Source: Brienomyrus brachyistius (lineage: Eukaryota > Chordata > Actinopteri > Osteoglossiformes > Mormyridae). From it: a stretch of DNA of 64,000 nt. The first letter of the stretch is position 1; each line of letters begins with the position of its first letter. The notes under the pieces were generated by a model. That model made no database searches. It was not told where the DNA came from and saw only the letters and a program-made list of their open reading frames with translations. This document shows positions 11,890 to 22,263 of the stretch, piece by piece. The stretch covers positions 62,001-126,000 of the forward strand of contig NW_026042410.1 in assembly GCF_023856365.1 (NCBI RefSeq), in the 5' to 3' direction. The position numbers and the translations under genes were made by a program.

Positions 11890-12359
11890 CTTTGTTTAAA
11901 TATGCTGTAATGTTTTAGTGCAAGCCTTAGACAATGGAATCTCTGAATGACGCCGCAGTCTGGCTCTTTCTGAAGGTCCTATACTGTAACCGTCCTGAGA
12001 AGTTGTTTGCATGCACTTGCTGCCTTGACACTTGTTGATGTGCGTGTGCCCTGCTCGAGCAGTAAAGGGGAGATCACATGCAGAGCTGATTTTCTGTAGT
12101 TCCTTAGAATAAAAATAGAATATTCTCTTCAAATAGGAACACATGCTGCGTTTGATTATTTCACTCCAACTCGGACAAAAACGTCACGAAAAACATCACT
12201 TCCCATTAGAAACGCCTCTTTTATGACGTTAATGTCTGACAGAATCTTCTTGTCCGAGTTGCCCCTGTGACGTAATTTCAACATGGCGGCTTACACACTC
12301 AACATTAATTCTATTTTACAAATCCTTAAAAATGTTTATTTTGTTAAATTTATTATTAT
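11890..12359. other. no gene; possible end of a decayed DNA transposon
   Basis: Contains CAACTCGGACAAAAACGTCACG (about 12168) and TTGTCCGAGTTGCCCC (about 12251). Related CCGAGTT motifs recur on the other side of the SINE at 13050-13120, so an old transposon may surround the SINE. Confidence 0.3.
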
Positions 12360-12715
12360 CCCATCCATCCATTTTCCAAACTGCTTATCCTACTGGGTCA
12401 CGGGGGGTCCGGAGCCTATCCCGGAAGCAATGGGCACGAGGCTGGGAACAACCCAGGATGGGGGGCCAGCCCATCGCAGGGCACACTCACACACACCATG
12501 CACTCTCACATGCATTCCTACGGGCAATTTAGCAAGTCCAATTAGCCTCAGCATGTTTTTGGACTGTGGGGGGGAACCGGAGTACCCGGAGGAAACCCCA
12601 CGACGACATGGGGAGAACATGCAAACTCCACACACATGTGACCCAGGCGGAGATTTGAACCTGGGTCCCAGAGGTGTGAGGCAACAGTGCTAACCAGTGC
12701 ACGACCATACCGCCC
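12360..12715 (-). mobile_element. full-length tRNA-derived SINE (CATC-tailed family)
   Basis: The reverse strand gives the complete head-to-tail SINE described at 6360-6714. It is flanked by a 12-bp target duplication ATTTATTATTAT (12348-12359 and 12716-12727). The right copy lies in a short ATT repeat, so the duplication is less unique than others. Confidence 0.88.
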
Positions 12716-12727
12716 ATTTATTATTAT

Positions 12728-13690
12728 TATTATTTATAATTATTAGTAATTATTAATGTAATTGCACGTGTTCGATTTAGAGAATACCATATTGTGACCG
12801 TAAACAGTATCCTAACATGCAATATCAGATTTTTACCAGACTTGTTAGTGTTTTTGGTTTGTTTGTAGTTTGTTTGCCTCTCGAAAAAAGAATATCGCTA
12901 TGAATGTACTAAAATACTTTATAAAGCTTTTAATGTGGTTTGACTAGTTCCTGTTTCTTGTTTATTTGTCTGAAATAATAATCTTACTCCATAACTGCTA
13001 AAATATAAAGCAACAACACAGCAGCGTATTCATGGAGGCAGCCATGTTTGTTCCGAGTTGTGCTAGCTTGAACGGGAGATTGTTGGATGTGATGTCACCC
13101 AATTTGGAATTTCCAAGTTCCGAGAGAAAAACGAACGCACCACAAGACTCTGGCTGGAAATTTCTACAATAGAGCCATTTAGTTATTTCTAGAAAAATAT
13201 TTAGAGCCAATGACCTGATGTCATTGTAACACAGGTCACTGTCCGTGGTGCTGAATTCTCTACTTGATGGGCTGGTGCTGAATGAATATGACAGCTGGCC
13301 AACATGTCTGTGTGCTTCCATTGACTGGCACCCAGACATATAATGACTTTTAACAATGAGGAGGGAAACGTCCAGACAGGAAATTAGTCAACAGTAATTA
13401 GTAATCACATATAGTTCTCATTTATCATGATGTAAAATTCAAAAACCTTTTTTTTATTATTAAGGGATAAATGTAATTGAGTTTTAATGTATCCTTTCCG
13501 CTCTTAAAATCGCAAATTATTTCTGACTATTAATCTGCACATTTTAATAATTTCATTAATATTACCTAATTGGTTTGTCTTTTTTATTAAATTTTAAAAC
13601 TAGCTGTACAATTGTTGATGTTGTTGCTGTTCTGAATGTCATTGGCCTGTTGCCTTACGTCTGTCTAAACATGAGTGAGGGGATGGATGC
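12728..13690. other. no gene recognised
   Basis: AT-rich intergenic DNA. Around 13040-13130 there is GGGAGATTGTTGG...TTCCAAGTTCCGAG, resembling a fish DNA-transposon subterminal region. No coding signal. Confidence 0.3.
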
Positions 13691-13779
13691 ACTATTCTAT
13701 GGGGGCCTCTGTAGAGAATAAATGATCCTAATTTTATATTGAGAGAGATGGTTAATTCCTTTTTAATCCATACTGCGTT

Positions 13780-13870
13780 CAGAGCCCCTGTTCTGCCGTT
13801 GATCACTGCTGCATATCATCCCCAAACCAATGGCCTGGATGAGAAAACGAATGATGACATAAAATGGTAA
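13780..13870 (+). mobile_element. gypsy integrase fragment
   Basis: The plus strand reads LITAAYHPQTNGLDE followed by KTNDDIKW. This is the conserved integrase core segment (AYHPQTNGxxER.N) of gypsy-type elements. A short fragment only; the C-terminal part of the same kind of protein lies at 14510-14724. Confidence 0.65.
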
Positions 13871-13971
13871 GTCTGTTTTTGAGGTTGTTTTAGAACTGTG
13901 TGAGACAGGCTCTATTCTTTTAACATTACATCAGGAATTACTGATATTATTGACAATCAATCCCTTAATAT

Positions 13972-14195
13972 ACAGTATCTCACAAAAGTGAGTACACCCC
14001 ACACATTTTTGTAAATATTTTATTATATCTTTTCAAGGGACAACGTTAAAGATATGAAACTCTGATAGAATGTAAAGTAATCAGTGTACAGCTTGTATAA
14101 TGGTGTAAATTTGATGTCCCCTCAAAATAACTCAACACACAGCCATTAATGTCTGAACTGCTGGCAACAAAAGTGAGATTAAAAATGATTTGTGG
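13972..14195 (+). mobile_element. Tc1/mariner terminal fragment
   Basis: Begins TACAGTATCTCACAAAAGTG and includes ACAGCTTGTATAATGGTGTAAATTTG in two halves. This is the well-known end of a fish mariner-type element (TCTCACAAAAGTGAGTACACC). It is truncated at about 14195 and was inserted between the two gypsy integrase fragments. Confidence 0.7.
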
Positions 14196-14509
14196 CAAGA
14201 TCGGATCATGTGTGTTGAAGAGTTTCTTATGACTGACAAGTAGTTATTTAAAAACATATCTTGAAACAGCAAATTACATTGTTCTTAATGCTTTTAGAAA
14301 ATGACTCTTTATAATGATCTGTGAATAATAATAATTTGCTATGAATGTTTTTCCACTTCAGCTTTCCACAATTATTCTTCCCGATGAGAAAAGCTACGGC
14401 ACGTTTTTTGATGAAAAAAATAAAGTAGTTGAGACAATAAGCAACAACAGCTGAAAACATCTCCTAGTAACAGGAAAAACAGAAGCAGGCATGTGGTAAA
14501 CGAATACAA

Positions 14510-14724
14510 AAGAGGTACCAAAACACAGTTTATCATGTTGGAGATGAGGCGCTTCTGTTCAACATGAGGAAGCGGGGACGGAAAGGAGGAAGAACGGAAC
14601 CGGATTTTACCGGACCTTATGTCATCCAGGCAATATGTGGCAAGCTGGTTACACTGTCTAATTCTGAAGGGGCAACTTTAAAGAACAAATACAATGTAAA
14701 CCACATACAGAAGGAGCCAAACTG
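14510..14724 (+). mobile_element. gypsy integrase C-terminal fragment
   Basis: The frame reads YHVGDEALLFNMRKRGRKGG, then PDFTGPYVIQAICGKLVTL and ends KYNVNHIQKEPN plus a stop. This is the C-terminal DNA-binding part of a gypsy integrase (VGDxVLL...GPY.I). No stop occurs within it. It ends about 90 bp before the left arm of the large inverted duplication. Confidence 0.7.
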
Positions 14725-14811
14725 ATGTCCCAAGTCAGGAATCACACAAGGTGCCAGAAGAGTATAAGACCAGTAAACCTCCCTCTAGCGCAGAGCTTCT
14801 GACAATCGAGA

Positions 14812-15767
14812 AGGATGCTGACAGTTGAAAAAAAACTCATGTCTGTGTGTTATGAAAGAATATCAATAAATGTTTCCGAAAGGGGATGACTCATTTGGTA
14901 ATTATTTACGGCTTATGTTATGGCTGCCAATTTACAGTCTTTACTGAAGTCTGACTTCTTTTGAGTCACCTTTAATATAGATTGGACACTCTCTATGCAA
15001 TGTGCAATACTTACATAGATGGTAAATGTTTACCTGCTTGCACAGATGGATGATTAGGTAATTAGTGTAAGTGTGTGTGTGTGTTCAATCGCATGTATGT
15101 CCAAGGTCCATAGTAAATAATATACACTGATCAAGAGATGCCCGAAAGTGGATAAAAGAGGACATTAGTGGGTGCATCACTTAGTGTAACGCGTGCAGGA
15201 AAATGAGCAGGACTGCAAGCCATATAATGACCCTTGTCTAGCTCTTAATACAGTATGCATACAGTGATGTATCTACAATGGACAGCTACTATGAGCAGAT
15301 AGCACAGTACAGGTGCTTATAAGATCTGTATGCTGTTTCCATCCATCCATCCATTGTCCAAACCGCTTATCCTACTGGGTCGTGGGGGGTCTGGAGCCTA
15401 TCCCGGAAGCAATGGGCACGAGGCAGGGAACAACCCAGGATGGGGAGCCAGCCCATCACAGGGCACACTCACACACTATTCACTCATACATGCATACCTA
15501 CGGGCAATTTAGTAACTCCAGTTAGCCTCAGCATCCATCCATCCATCCATTGTCCAAACCGCTTATCCTACTGGGTCACAGGGGGTCCGGAGTCTATCCC
15601 GGAATCAATGGGCACGAGGCAGGGAAGAACCCAGGATGGGGGGCCAGCCCATCACAGCTCACACTCACACACCATTCACTCACACATGCACACCTACGGG
15701 CAATTCAGCAACTCCAATTAGCCTCAGCATGTTTTTGGACTGTGGGGGGAAACCGGAGTACCCGGAG
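14812..15767 (+). repeat. left arm of a large inverted duplication
   Basis: Begins GGATGCTGACAGTTG and matches, in reverse complement, 17668 down to 16909 over most of its length. Shared unique stretches include TTTCCGAAAGGGGATGACTC, TACGGCTTATGTTATGGCTG, GTCCAAGGTCCATAGTAA and GAGCAGGACTGCAAGCCATA. The arm includes a SINE. Apart from an extra SINE fragment, differences between the arms are scattered substitutions and short indels. Confidence 0.85.
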
Positions 15768-15892
15768 GAAACCCCACGACGACACGGGGAGAACATGCAA
15801 ACTCCACACCCATGTGACCCAGGCAGAGACTCGAACCCGGGTCCCAGAGGTGTGAGGCAACAGTGCTAACCACTGCACCACCATGCCGCCCC
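15340..15892 (-). mobile_element. SINE tandem dimer (a 3' fragment plus a full copy)
   Basis: A partial SINE (15340-15533) is followed directly by a second, complete one (15534-15892), both minus oriented. The block is flanked by CTGTATGCTGTTTC (15326-15339) and CTGTATGCTATTTC (15893-15906), a 14-bp target duplication with one change. A single duplication around a dimer suggests one insertion and later tandem duplication, or insertion of a dimer. Confidence 0.85.
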
Positions 15893-15906
15893 CTGTATGC
15901 TATTTC

Positions 15907-16908
15907 ATTCTATAAAAAGAAACTTACTGTACTGTACAATAAAGTATTTCACCACTGCTTCTTCCTCAGCTCCCACTGTTTGCTAGCACATGCATCTTTT
16001 GATTTCTTAGTGCAATCTGTGCTTTATTTTTTTTTTGTGAAATGTAAGTGCAGTATCTGTTTATTAAGTGCTGTGGTTTAATATGTACATTATTATTTCA
16101 GTACTGTGTATACTGTCCTTAATGTCTTGCCTCTCTCGTATAACTTGAGATACGCCCAAATTGACTTGCAACAAGTGGTCCTGGTTCCAAATGCGGAAGG
16201 CGATGGATACCTGTATTTTATATGCTGTAGTGTGCTGGGTGTCAGACATTGCAATGCACCTTGCTTTGATCTTGACCTGTTAGATCAGAGGGAGGTAATC
16301 TTATCCAGAAAGGGCCACTGTGTATGATGGTTTTCACTGCAACTCTCTGAACAGCGAACCTAACAGTTATCCCAATACCTTGATCTTGCTAGCATATTTA
16401 AATGTGTACCTATTCAGGAATAGAGTGGTGAAGGCATTCAGAGGAGGACTGATGATTATCAGAGGGAACAAAGGGGCTGGGTACTTGTCAGTATCCAGTA
16501 GAACCACCAGACTCCTACACTGAATGGTTCTGGATGTGGCACAGACGTTAATCCCTCTGTATTAGGGGATCCGTCTCCAGTTTGTACTCTTCTAGTTAAT
16601 AGGTAGATTATCAGGCAGTTTTTCACCCTAGTCCAGTACTCATTGACAGCCTAATACACCGTGTTTCAGTTTGTCTTGATAGTCAATACATGTCACAGGA
16701 TGTACATTACTCTGATGGGCAGGCCCTCTTACATATGATGGAAATTGCAATACCTACTTTTGGCCACGAGATGGCAGCAAGAAAATAGAAAAATTATTTT
16801 CCCACGGTCTACTAGCAGCTTTTAGATGTTAATTCTTCATAAAAATAATTTGACTTGATCCAATGTATTTTTAATACAAACAATTACCACACAAAGCTGC
16901 TAGTTTCC
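15907..16908. other. spacer between the inverted arms, no gene recognised
   Basis: AT-rich. A 73-codon ORF at 16106-16327 resembles nothing I know. CCACGAGATGGCAG (16764-16777) fits the CTCF core at 13 of 14 positions. Confidence 0.3.
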
Positions 16909-17127
16909 TCCGGTTTCCCCCCACAGTCCAAAAACATGCTGAGGCTAATTGGAGTAGCTAAATTTACCGTAGGTGTGCATGTGTGAGTGAATGGTGTGTG
17001 AGTGTGAGCTGTGATGGGCTGGCCCCCCATCCTGGGTTCTTCCCTGCCTCGTGCCCATTGATTCCGGGATAGACTCCGGACCCCCTGTGACCCAGTAGGA
17101 TAAGCGGTTTGGACAATGGATGGATGG
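16909..17127 (+). mobile_element. truncated SINE inside the right arm
   Basis: Single plus-oriented SINE missing its head. Its diagnostic variants (GAGCTGTGATGGG, GGGTTCTTCCCTG, ATAGACTCCGGACC) match the second copy of the dimer in the left arm rather than the first. Confidence 0.85.
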
Positions 17128-17668
17128 AAATAGCATACAGATTAAGCACCTGTACTGTGCTATCTGCTTATAGTAGCTGTCCATTGTAGATACATCACTG
17201 TATGCATACTGTATTAAGAGCTAGATAAGGACAGTGGGTCATTATATGGCTTGCAGTCCTGCTCATTTTCCTGCACCCGTTACACTAAGTGATACACCCA
17301 CTAATGTCCTCTTTCATCCACTTTCAGGCATCTCTTGATCAGTGTATATTACTTACTATGGACCTTGGACATACATGCGATTGGACACACACACACACAC
17401 ACACACACTTACACTAATTACCTAATCAACCATCTGTGCAAGCAAGTAAACATGTACCATCTATATAAGTATTGTACATAGCATAGAGAGTGTCCAATCT
17501 ATATTAAAGGTGACTCGAAAGAAGTCAGACTTTAGTAAAGACTGTAAATTTCTCAGCCATAACATAAGCCGTAAATAATTACCAAATGAGTCATCCCCTT
17601 TCGGAAACATTTATTGATATTCTTTCATAACACACAGACATGAGTTTTTTTTCAACTGTCAGCATCCG
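16909..17668 (-). repeat. right arm of the large inverted duplication
   Basis: Reverse complement of 14812-15767 lacking one SINE fragment. It ends inside a SINE at GGAAACCGGAGGAAAC, where a short CCGGAG microhomology marks the breakpoint. It also contains a (CA)n run where the left arm has (GT)n. Confidence 0.85.
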
Positions 17669-17976
17669 ATCCAAACGGGATTCCCATTTCCTTTCTGTGG
17701 GATCCAACAGAACACGGGCTGACCATCAGTCAACATGTCTTCAACCATGCAGGACAGGACCCAGTCCAGGCCAAACCTCACGGTGCTGGTGTTAATAAAA
17801 AAAATGTAAGGAACATGCAGCTGCAGCTCACACACAAACACAGTCCACAGCATCCAGAAAAAGGTCAGGCCTTTTTCTTCTTTAGCTGACTCCGCCCAGA
17901 CCTCGCCCCCTTTCTGGGCGCCTCGCACTATGCCTTTGAACTGGCCCTGCAGCTTGGCCCGTTTCCTGTTTCCCAA
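17659..17976 (-). CDS. unrecognised 105-codon ORF, possibly retroelement-derived
   Basis: Minus-strand ORF with a basic start (MGNRKRAKLQGQFKG), a hydrophobic stretch (LTFFWMLWTVFVCEL) and two late Cys. It runs into the right arm of the inverted duplication and loses its own end there. A hydrophobic leader after a basic start could fit a retroelement envelope-type leader or a secreted protein, but I do not recognise a family. Confidence 0.25.
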   Translation of the reverse strand: MGNRKRAKLQGQFKGIVRGAQKGGEVWAESAKEEKGLTFFWMLWTVFVCELQLHVPYIFFINTSTVRFGLDWVLSCMVEDMLTDGQPVFCWIPQKGNGNPVWIGC

Positions 17977-18322
17977 TGCAAGTCATAAGATTCACCCGTA
18001 AATGATATTTTGAATCGGAACGATATTTATTACTATTGTTTAGATTAAATATATAACGGTTTAATGATTGAATATAACTTGATATTGTTGTTTGTGTTGT
18101 TTAGTTTGAGGTTCTAGTTTCTGTCTTTATCCGCTTTCGTTTCAGTAGGCAGCTGGTTCATCCCAGGCTCAGGGTCTCTCTGCTCTTCATCAAACCCACA
18201 CCCCCAGTTTGGGAGCACCCTCTCCCTCTCCTCCCCCCACGGCTGTGACTGTTACTCCTCCTTGAGGAGTAACTGCTCCGCCCCCTATCCCAGCCCCTAT
18301 ACCCACAGGAGTGCATCACCCA

Positions 18323-19076
18323 GTGAGCCGCCGCCCTGCCTGTCCCCTCACACAAGCACACACTGAAATCATGGTCCTAAGCTCTCTGTGTGGGTCACCA
18401 CGATAGTACAGCACACCGACGATTACCCTCTGACTGAATCAGAATCAGCTTTATTTGGCCAAGTATGTTCACACATATTGGGAATAGTTAGACATTTAAT
18501 CAAAATAATTAAGACAAGACATAAACATACAGTTCTGTTGATATGCGACGCATATAACCTCTGCATTCACAGCACTGCTTCAGTTATCGAAGAGCAAATT
18601 TCCAAAACTCACTCAGTCCGATAACCTAAAGTAATAAGTCATAATCCTCTTCATACGTTGCAGTAATGGGAATGAAATCTCACTCAGTGTTTATGTAATG
18701 GAGCAATGGAATTTCGTGAAATTTCCAAAAGTCCACAGAAATATTTAGAAAAACATTCCTGCAGACTGAGTTTTTGATATTTGCTTTTCAATTAACACAA
18801 TTTTCTTCAGTCTGAGGTTTAACAGAATTCAGCCATATGCTGTTCAAAAAAAACTACACAGAACAAAAACAGAATGGACTTTACATCTGTCTGAAAGGAA
18901 AGTTGACACAGGCTGCAGCAGTGAACAAATCAATCAATGTATTAAAGTTAGGCATTAAGTAACTGGAGGCAGTATATACATAACATGATAACATGCCTTT
19001 TCTGTATTGACCATATTAAGGACGCTGTAACACTGCCCACCACATACCTGCTTCATTTATTGTTTTATACTTGCAG
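18323..19076 (+). other. tbxt intron with a LINE 3' tail
   Basis: Intron between the first two tbxt-like exons (GTGAGC donor, TTGCAG acceptor). At about 18437-18480 the AATCAGAATCAGCTTTATTT-type motif is the reverse strand of a fish LINE 3' end. Confidence 0.5.
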
Positions 19077-19677
19077 CTGCTTATTCAGACAGCTCGTCTA
19101 CCTGTCTGTCCATGTTGCCCTCCCATGACAACTGGTCCAGCCTACAGGTGCCGTCCCATTCCGGCATGTTACCCATGAGTCATAGCGGCACCTCCGGGAG
19201 CAGCTCCAGGTGAGCCCGTGCCTCCCCTCCCCCACCTGTCCCCATGCTGAGTCTCGGGCCCCCGTCTTCCCTCTTGTTCTCGCCTATACCCACATCCTGG
19301 CCTGTGTCTGCATCGTCTCACCTCGTTAACAGGACTTTCGCCTTCTTCTGTCCTGATCCATTCAGGCCCATCATTCTGGGACATGCTTTGATTTATTTCG
19401 CCATAGTTACTCTTTGTTTTCCTTTGTACTTTGCACTCTACAAGTAAAATGAATAAAAAATAGGCATTATTTTGATATTGTTTTAGTACAGTGACACTAG
19501 TATATTTGTTGTTGTTTCCAGGCAACACTGCATGCTGATTTAACGTCTTTCCTTAATCTCCACCCCATTGCTCACACACAGCCAGTATCCCAGTTTGTGG
19601 TCAATGAGCTCCTCCTCACTCACCCCAGTCTCCTAGTCCAGTGGAATGTCCAACAGCTTGGGCTCTCAGTTCCTGCG

Positions 19678-19954
19678 TGTCATGCCCGGCTCGTCCGCTC
19701 CTCCTGTGTGCCACGCCCCCTGATTACCCACGTGTTTTCTCCCGATTTGTACCCAGCTGTATCTAGTTAATTTGCTCAGTCCTGTGTATTTCAGTCCGTG
19801 TCTTACCTGAGTCCAGTGTCTGTCATTGATGTTTGTATGCGTGAGATGTTTCCCCGTCCGCGCTTCCTAATTAAACTCCCGTTTTTGCCTGTCCGCTTGC
19901 TCCTTGCACGCCTTGCCCGCACGATCGCCTGCCTGCTTGTACCCGATCGTGACA
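19678..19954 (+). mobile_element. gypsy-type solo LTR inside the last tbxt-like exon
   Basis: Begins TGTCATGCCCGGCTCG and ends CCCGATCGTGACA, with perfect TGTCA/TGACA ends. Flanked by an exact 5-bp duplication CTGCG (19673-19677 and 19955-19959). Length 277 bp, no internal retrotransposon sequence. Same family as 10441-10705, 38383-38629 and 58575-58793. Confidence 0.92.
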
Positions 19955-20134
19955 CTGCGCAGCTCTACAACTCATTACCCAGGGCTCTCGCACCCGGCCA
20001 CAGTGCCCCTCTCAGGCTCCCCGCTGTATGACAGCACTGCCCCATCGGAAGTTCATGAAGCCTCACAGTACGACGCCTCTCCCCACGCGCGCTTAGCCAC
20101 CACCGGGACTCCCATCACTCCTCCTTCCCTGTAG

Positions 20135-21280
20135 GGCGGCGCACTTCCATTATTATTACAGTTTCTACTGTCACTCTGTTGCTTTTCCTGGTGCTGGACT
20201 TTTGACAGATAAATACATTATTTGTTGCATTCAGTGACAAAAGATTGGTCTGTTTAACACCCTCAGTCTCCACCCTATGAGCCCCTTGTTGGCGGCAGAA
20301 TCAGGAAGATGTCGGAGAAAGCAGAGGTAAAGTGAATAGTCACCTCGACAATAATGTGGAAACCGCTAATGGTGATCATGCCTGTGTGGGTGAAATGGAT
20401 CACCACAGTATAAGCGGATGATGATTATAGACGATTTTTCCCTTTTTCTTTATGTCTGTTTACCATCTAATAGGCATTTTTTTTCTTTGGGATGCGTCTA
20501 GGTCAGATACGACCAAAATATTTTTCTCATTTCAGAAGTGAAAAAAAATATTGCTCTCAGATTCTGTTCAGTTGTAGTTTTTTAAAATAATGTACCTTGA
20601 TTTGTGTTTGTTTAAAATGCCATTACCTGTTGCTTACTGGGCCGCTGAAAATGTCTGGCCCAGCTAAATTTCTTGGTTTAAAAATCTGGCCCAACTACTT
20701 TCCAGACCTGGACTAGCCCTACTGAATCATACACTAATGTTATTCTGTTATGTGGGCTGTTGTGATAGGGAGATTTGCTGGATGCTGCACGACGGGTGGT
20801 GTCCCTGCTGCAGAATGCCCTGTCTGAAGCAGCACCTAGAGACAGTGAGGGTTGTTGTCATCACCTTAATATTGTATATACGCAATCTGTTATTTCTTAA
20901 CTAATATAATTGTAAGGTATTCTTCTAATATATTGTGCACAGCCAACAAAAAAGAGAAAAATGCAAAACCAAAGGAAGGCTTTCTTTTCTCTTAAAAGTC
21001 TTTTTTCTAAACCAACTGAGAGTCAGTTAGAGGGGTGTTCATTATCAGTATTGTTGCTGGCATTTCTGAAAATGTGCCAATTTTAGTCAAGTGGCTACTT
21101 TTCAAATGCAGTCCCTGGCCAAGATGAAGAAAGTTCATGAAGACTACATGATAATATTAAGCACTGACATAACAAACAACATTTTTTACATGCAAAATAT
21201 ACAGGAAATATACACTGCAACAGGCTAGGATAGACAAATAACCAAATACACTTGCAAGCCTGACCACTTTAGACCCCAGA
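20135..21280. other. downstream of the tbxt remnant; one candidate orphan exon
   Basis: At 20769-20845 an open stretch reads GDLLDAARRVVSLLQNALSE, preceded by GTGATAG and followed by GTGAGG, so it could be an exon of an unrecognised gene. At 20311 ATGTCGGAGAAAGCAGAG precedes GTAAAG. Neither could be tied to a family. The rest is AT-rich. Confidence 0.25.
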
Positions 21281-21391
21281 TTAGAAAATTGGTGAATGAG
21301 CATATATTTTTTCCAAGTTTTGTTTTGCTTTCAAGTTCTCACAAATAAAAAAAAAAAAAGATTTTCCCACTATAGCCAGATCCAGTTTCTG

Positions 21392-21412
21392 TGGGGGGCG
21401 GGGGGGGGGGGG
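21392..21412 (+). repeat. long G-run
   Basis: A run of G broken by a single C, followed by GTGACAATTTG. It could form a G-quadruplex and is an error-prone site for assembly. Confidence 0.7.
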
Positions 21413-21522
21413 TGACAATTTGTAGTAATAACTATTTCCTGCTGAAAACCACTGGTAAACTATCCACATGTCTCTGAATATCTGTGAGTCCCGAGACCTC
21501 CATGACAGATAGATATAAGTTG

Positions 21523-22263
21523 CTAGTGTTGATCGGCAGGAAATCTTCTCCAAAGCCCCACCACCACCTCACACCAATCCACCCAGGGTTTACTCCAAAT
21601 AAATTTGCTGGTAATACAAACCGGATCAACTTGTGGTTTGTGTCCACGTGTACTAGAGACAAAGGCCCTGGTACATTCTGCGTACAACACAGCCAAGACT
21701 TGACAACCTTTATATGATGCGCATGGAATCAACCCTATGCATGGAGGCTGCAACTCTTCTCCACCGAACCCTGTAGCCCATTGACTGCAGCCTGCATTGA
21801 CTATCCTGTAGCCTGCATTTGGTAGATCATTCTTGACAGAAGAAACCAAATTGTCAAGTTCCCTAACACAGAGCTCATACTCTTTTATTCTTCTTAAGAT
21901 TGTTCTTCTTGAAACACCCATCAGTGTGGCTATGCAAGGCACAGGAAGTTGAGTATGGAGCATTTCTTTCAAACATTGTTCTTCAATCAAAATCTTGGGT
22001 CGTCTATTGGTGGCAGCGACTTCCTGTGTGACACATGAGGCTGGACGTTCCAGATGTGCCCTCACAAGGTCAAAGAGCTCTTGCAAAGCCAGGGTGATAG
22101 CAGGAGGTACTTCAATGTGATTAGACAGGGCCTGCAGAAGATACAGCTCCTGATGACAAAGGAACTCCAGGTAATCCAAATTTAGTGGAGTCGCGCTGAA
22201 TCCTATTTCTATTTTATGCAGAAGACTTTCGAGAAGGTGGTATCTGAGCTGTTCACAGAACAA
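21523..22263 (-). pseudogene. integrase-core (DDE) gene pseudogene
   Basis: The minus-strand frame gives an N-terminal helical region, then PCIATLMGVSRRTILRRI (a helix-turn-helix-like segment) and ELDNLVSSVKNDLPNAGYR. In shifted frames it continues as RVAASMHRVDS and then SLVHVDTNHKLIR at about 21655-21620. The order ...GVSxxTxxRR...(P)xxGYR...HRVD...HxDxNHKLIRW is that of the stand-alone integrase-core proteins that are multicopy in fish and invertebrate genomes. At least two frameshifts (about 21770 and 21665) disable it. Whether the family is a transposon or domesticated is not settled here. Confidence 0.6.

Larger units (their letters stand above)
18146..20134 (+). pseudogene. tbxt: Brachyury (tbxt)-type C-terminal exons, disrupted by a stop and a solo LTR
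   Basis: Three exons with intact GT/AG borders and matching phases: 18146-18322, 19077-19209 and 19582-20134. They read SWFIPGSGSLC, PHPQFGSTLSLSS and APYPSPYTHRSASP; then AYSDSSSTCLSMLPSHDNWS and VPSHSGMLPMSHSG; then QYPSLWSMSSSSLTPVS and, after the LTR, SGSPLYDSTA, SQYDASPHARL and TPITPPSL. This is the order of the C-terminal regulatory region of Brachyury, a notochord T-box transcription factor. Exon 3 has an in-frame TAG at 19634-19636 (CAG expected) and a 277-bp LTR. Removing the LTR and one CTGCG restores the frame across the junction. The conserved Trp before TPITPPS is Gly-Thr here. No T-box exon was recognised upstream, so this is likely a decayed paralogue or 3' remnant. Confidence 0.85.

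Noticed and set aside
16420..16520. A T-box exon upstream of the tbxt remnant, suggested by VKAFRG
   Set aside because: Only four residues resemble NPFAKAF; the following residues and splice sites do not fit a T-box exon.
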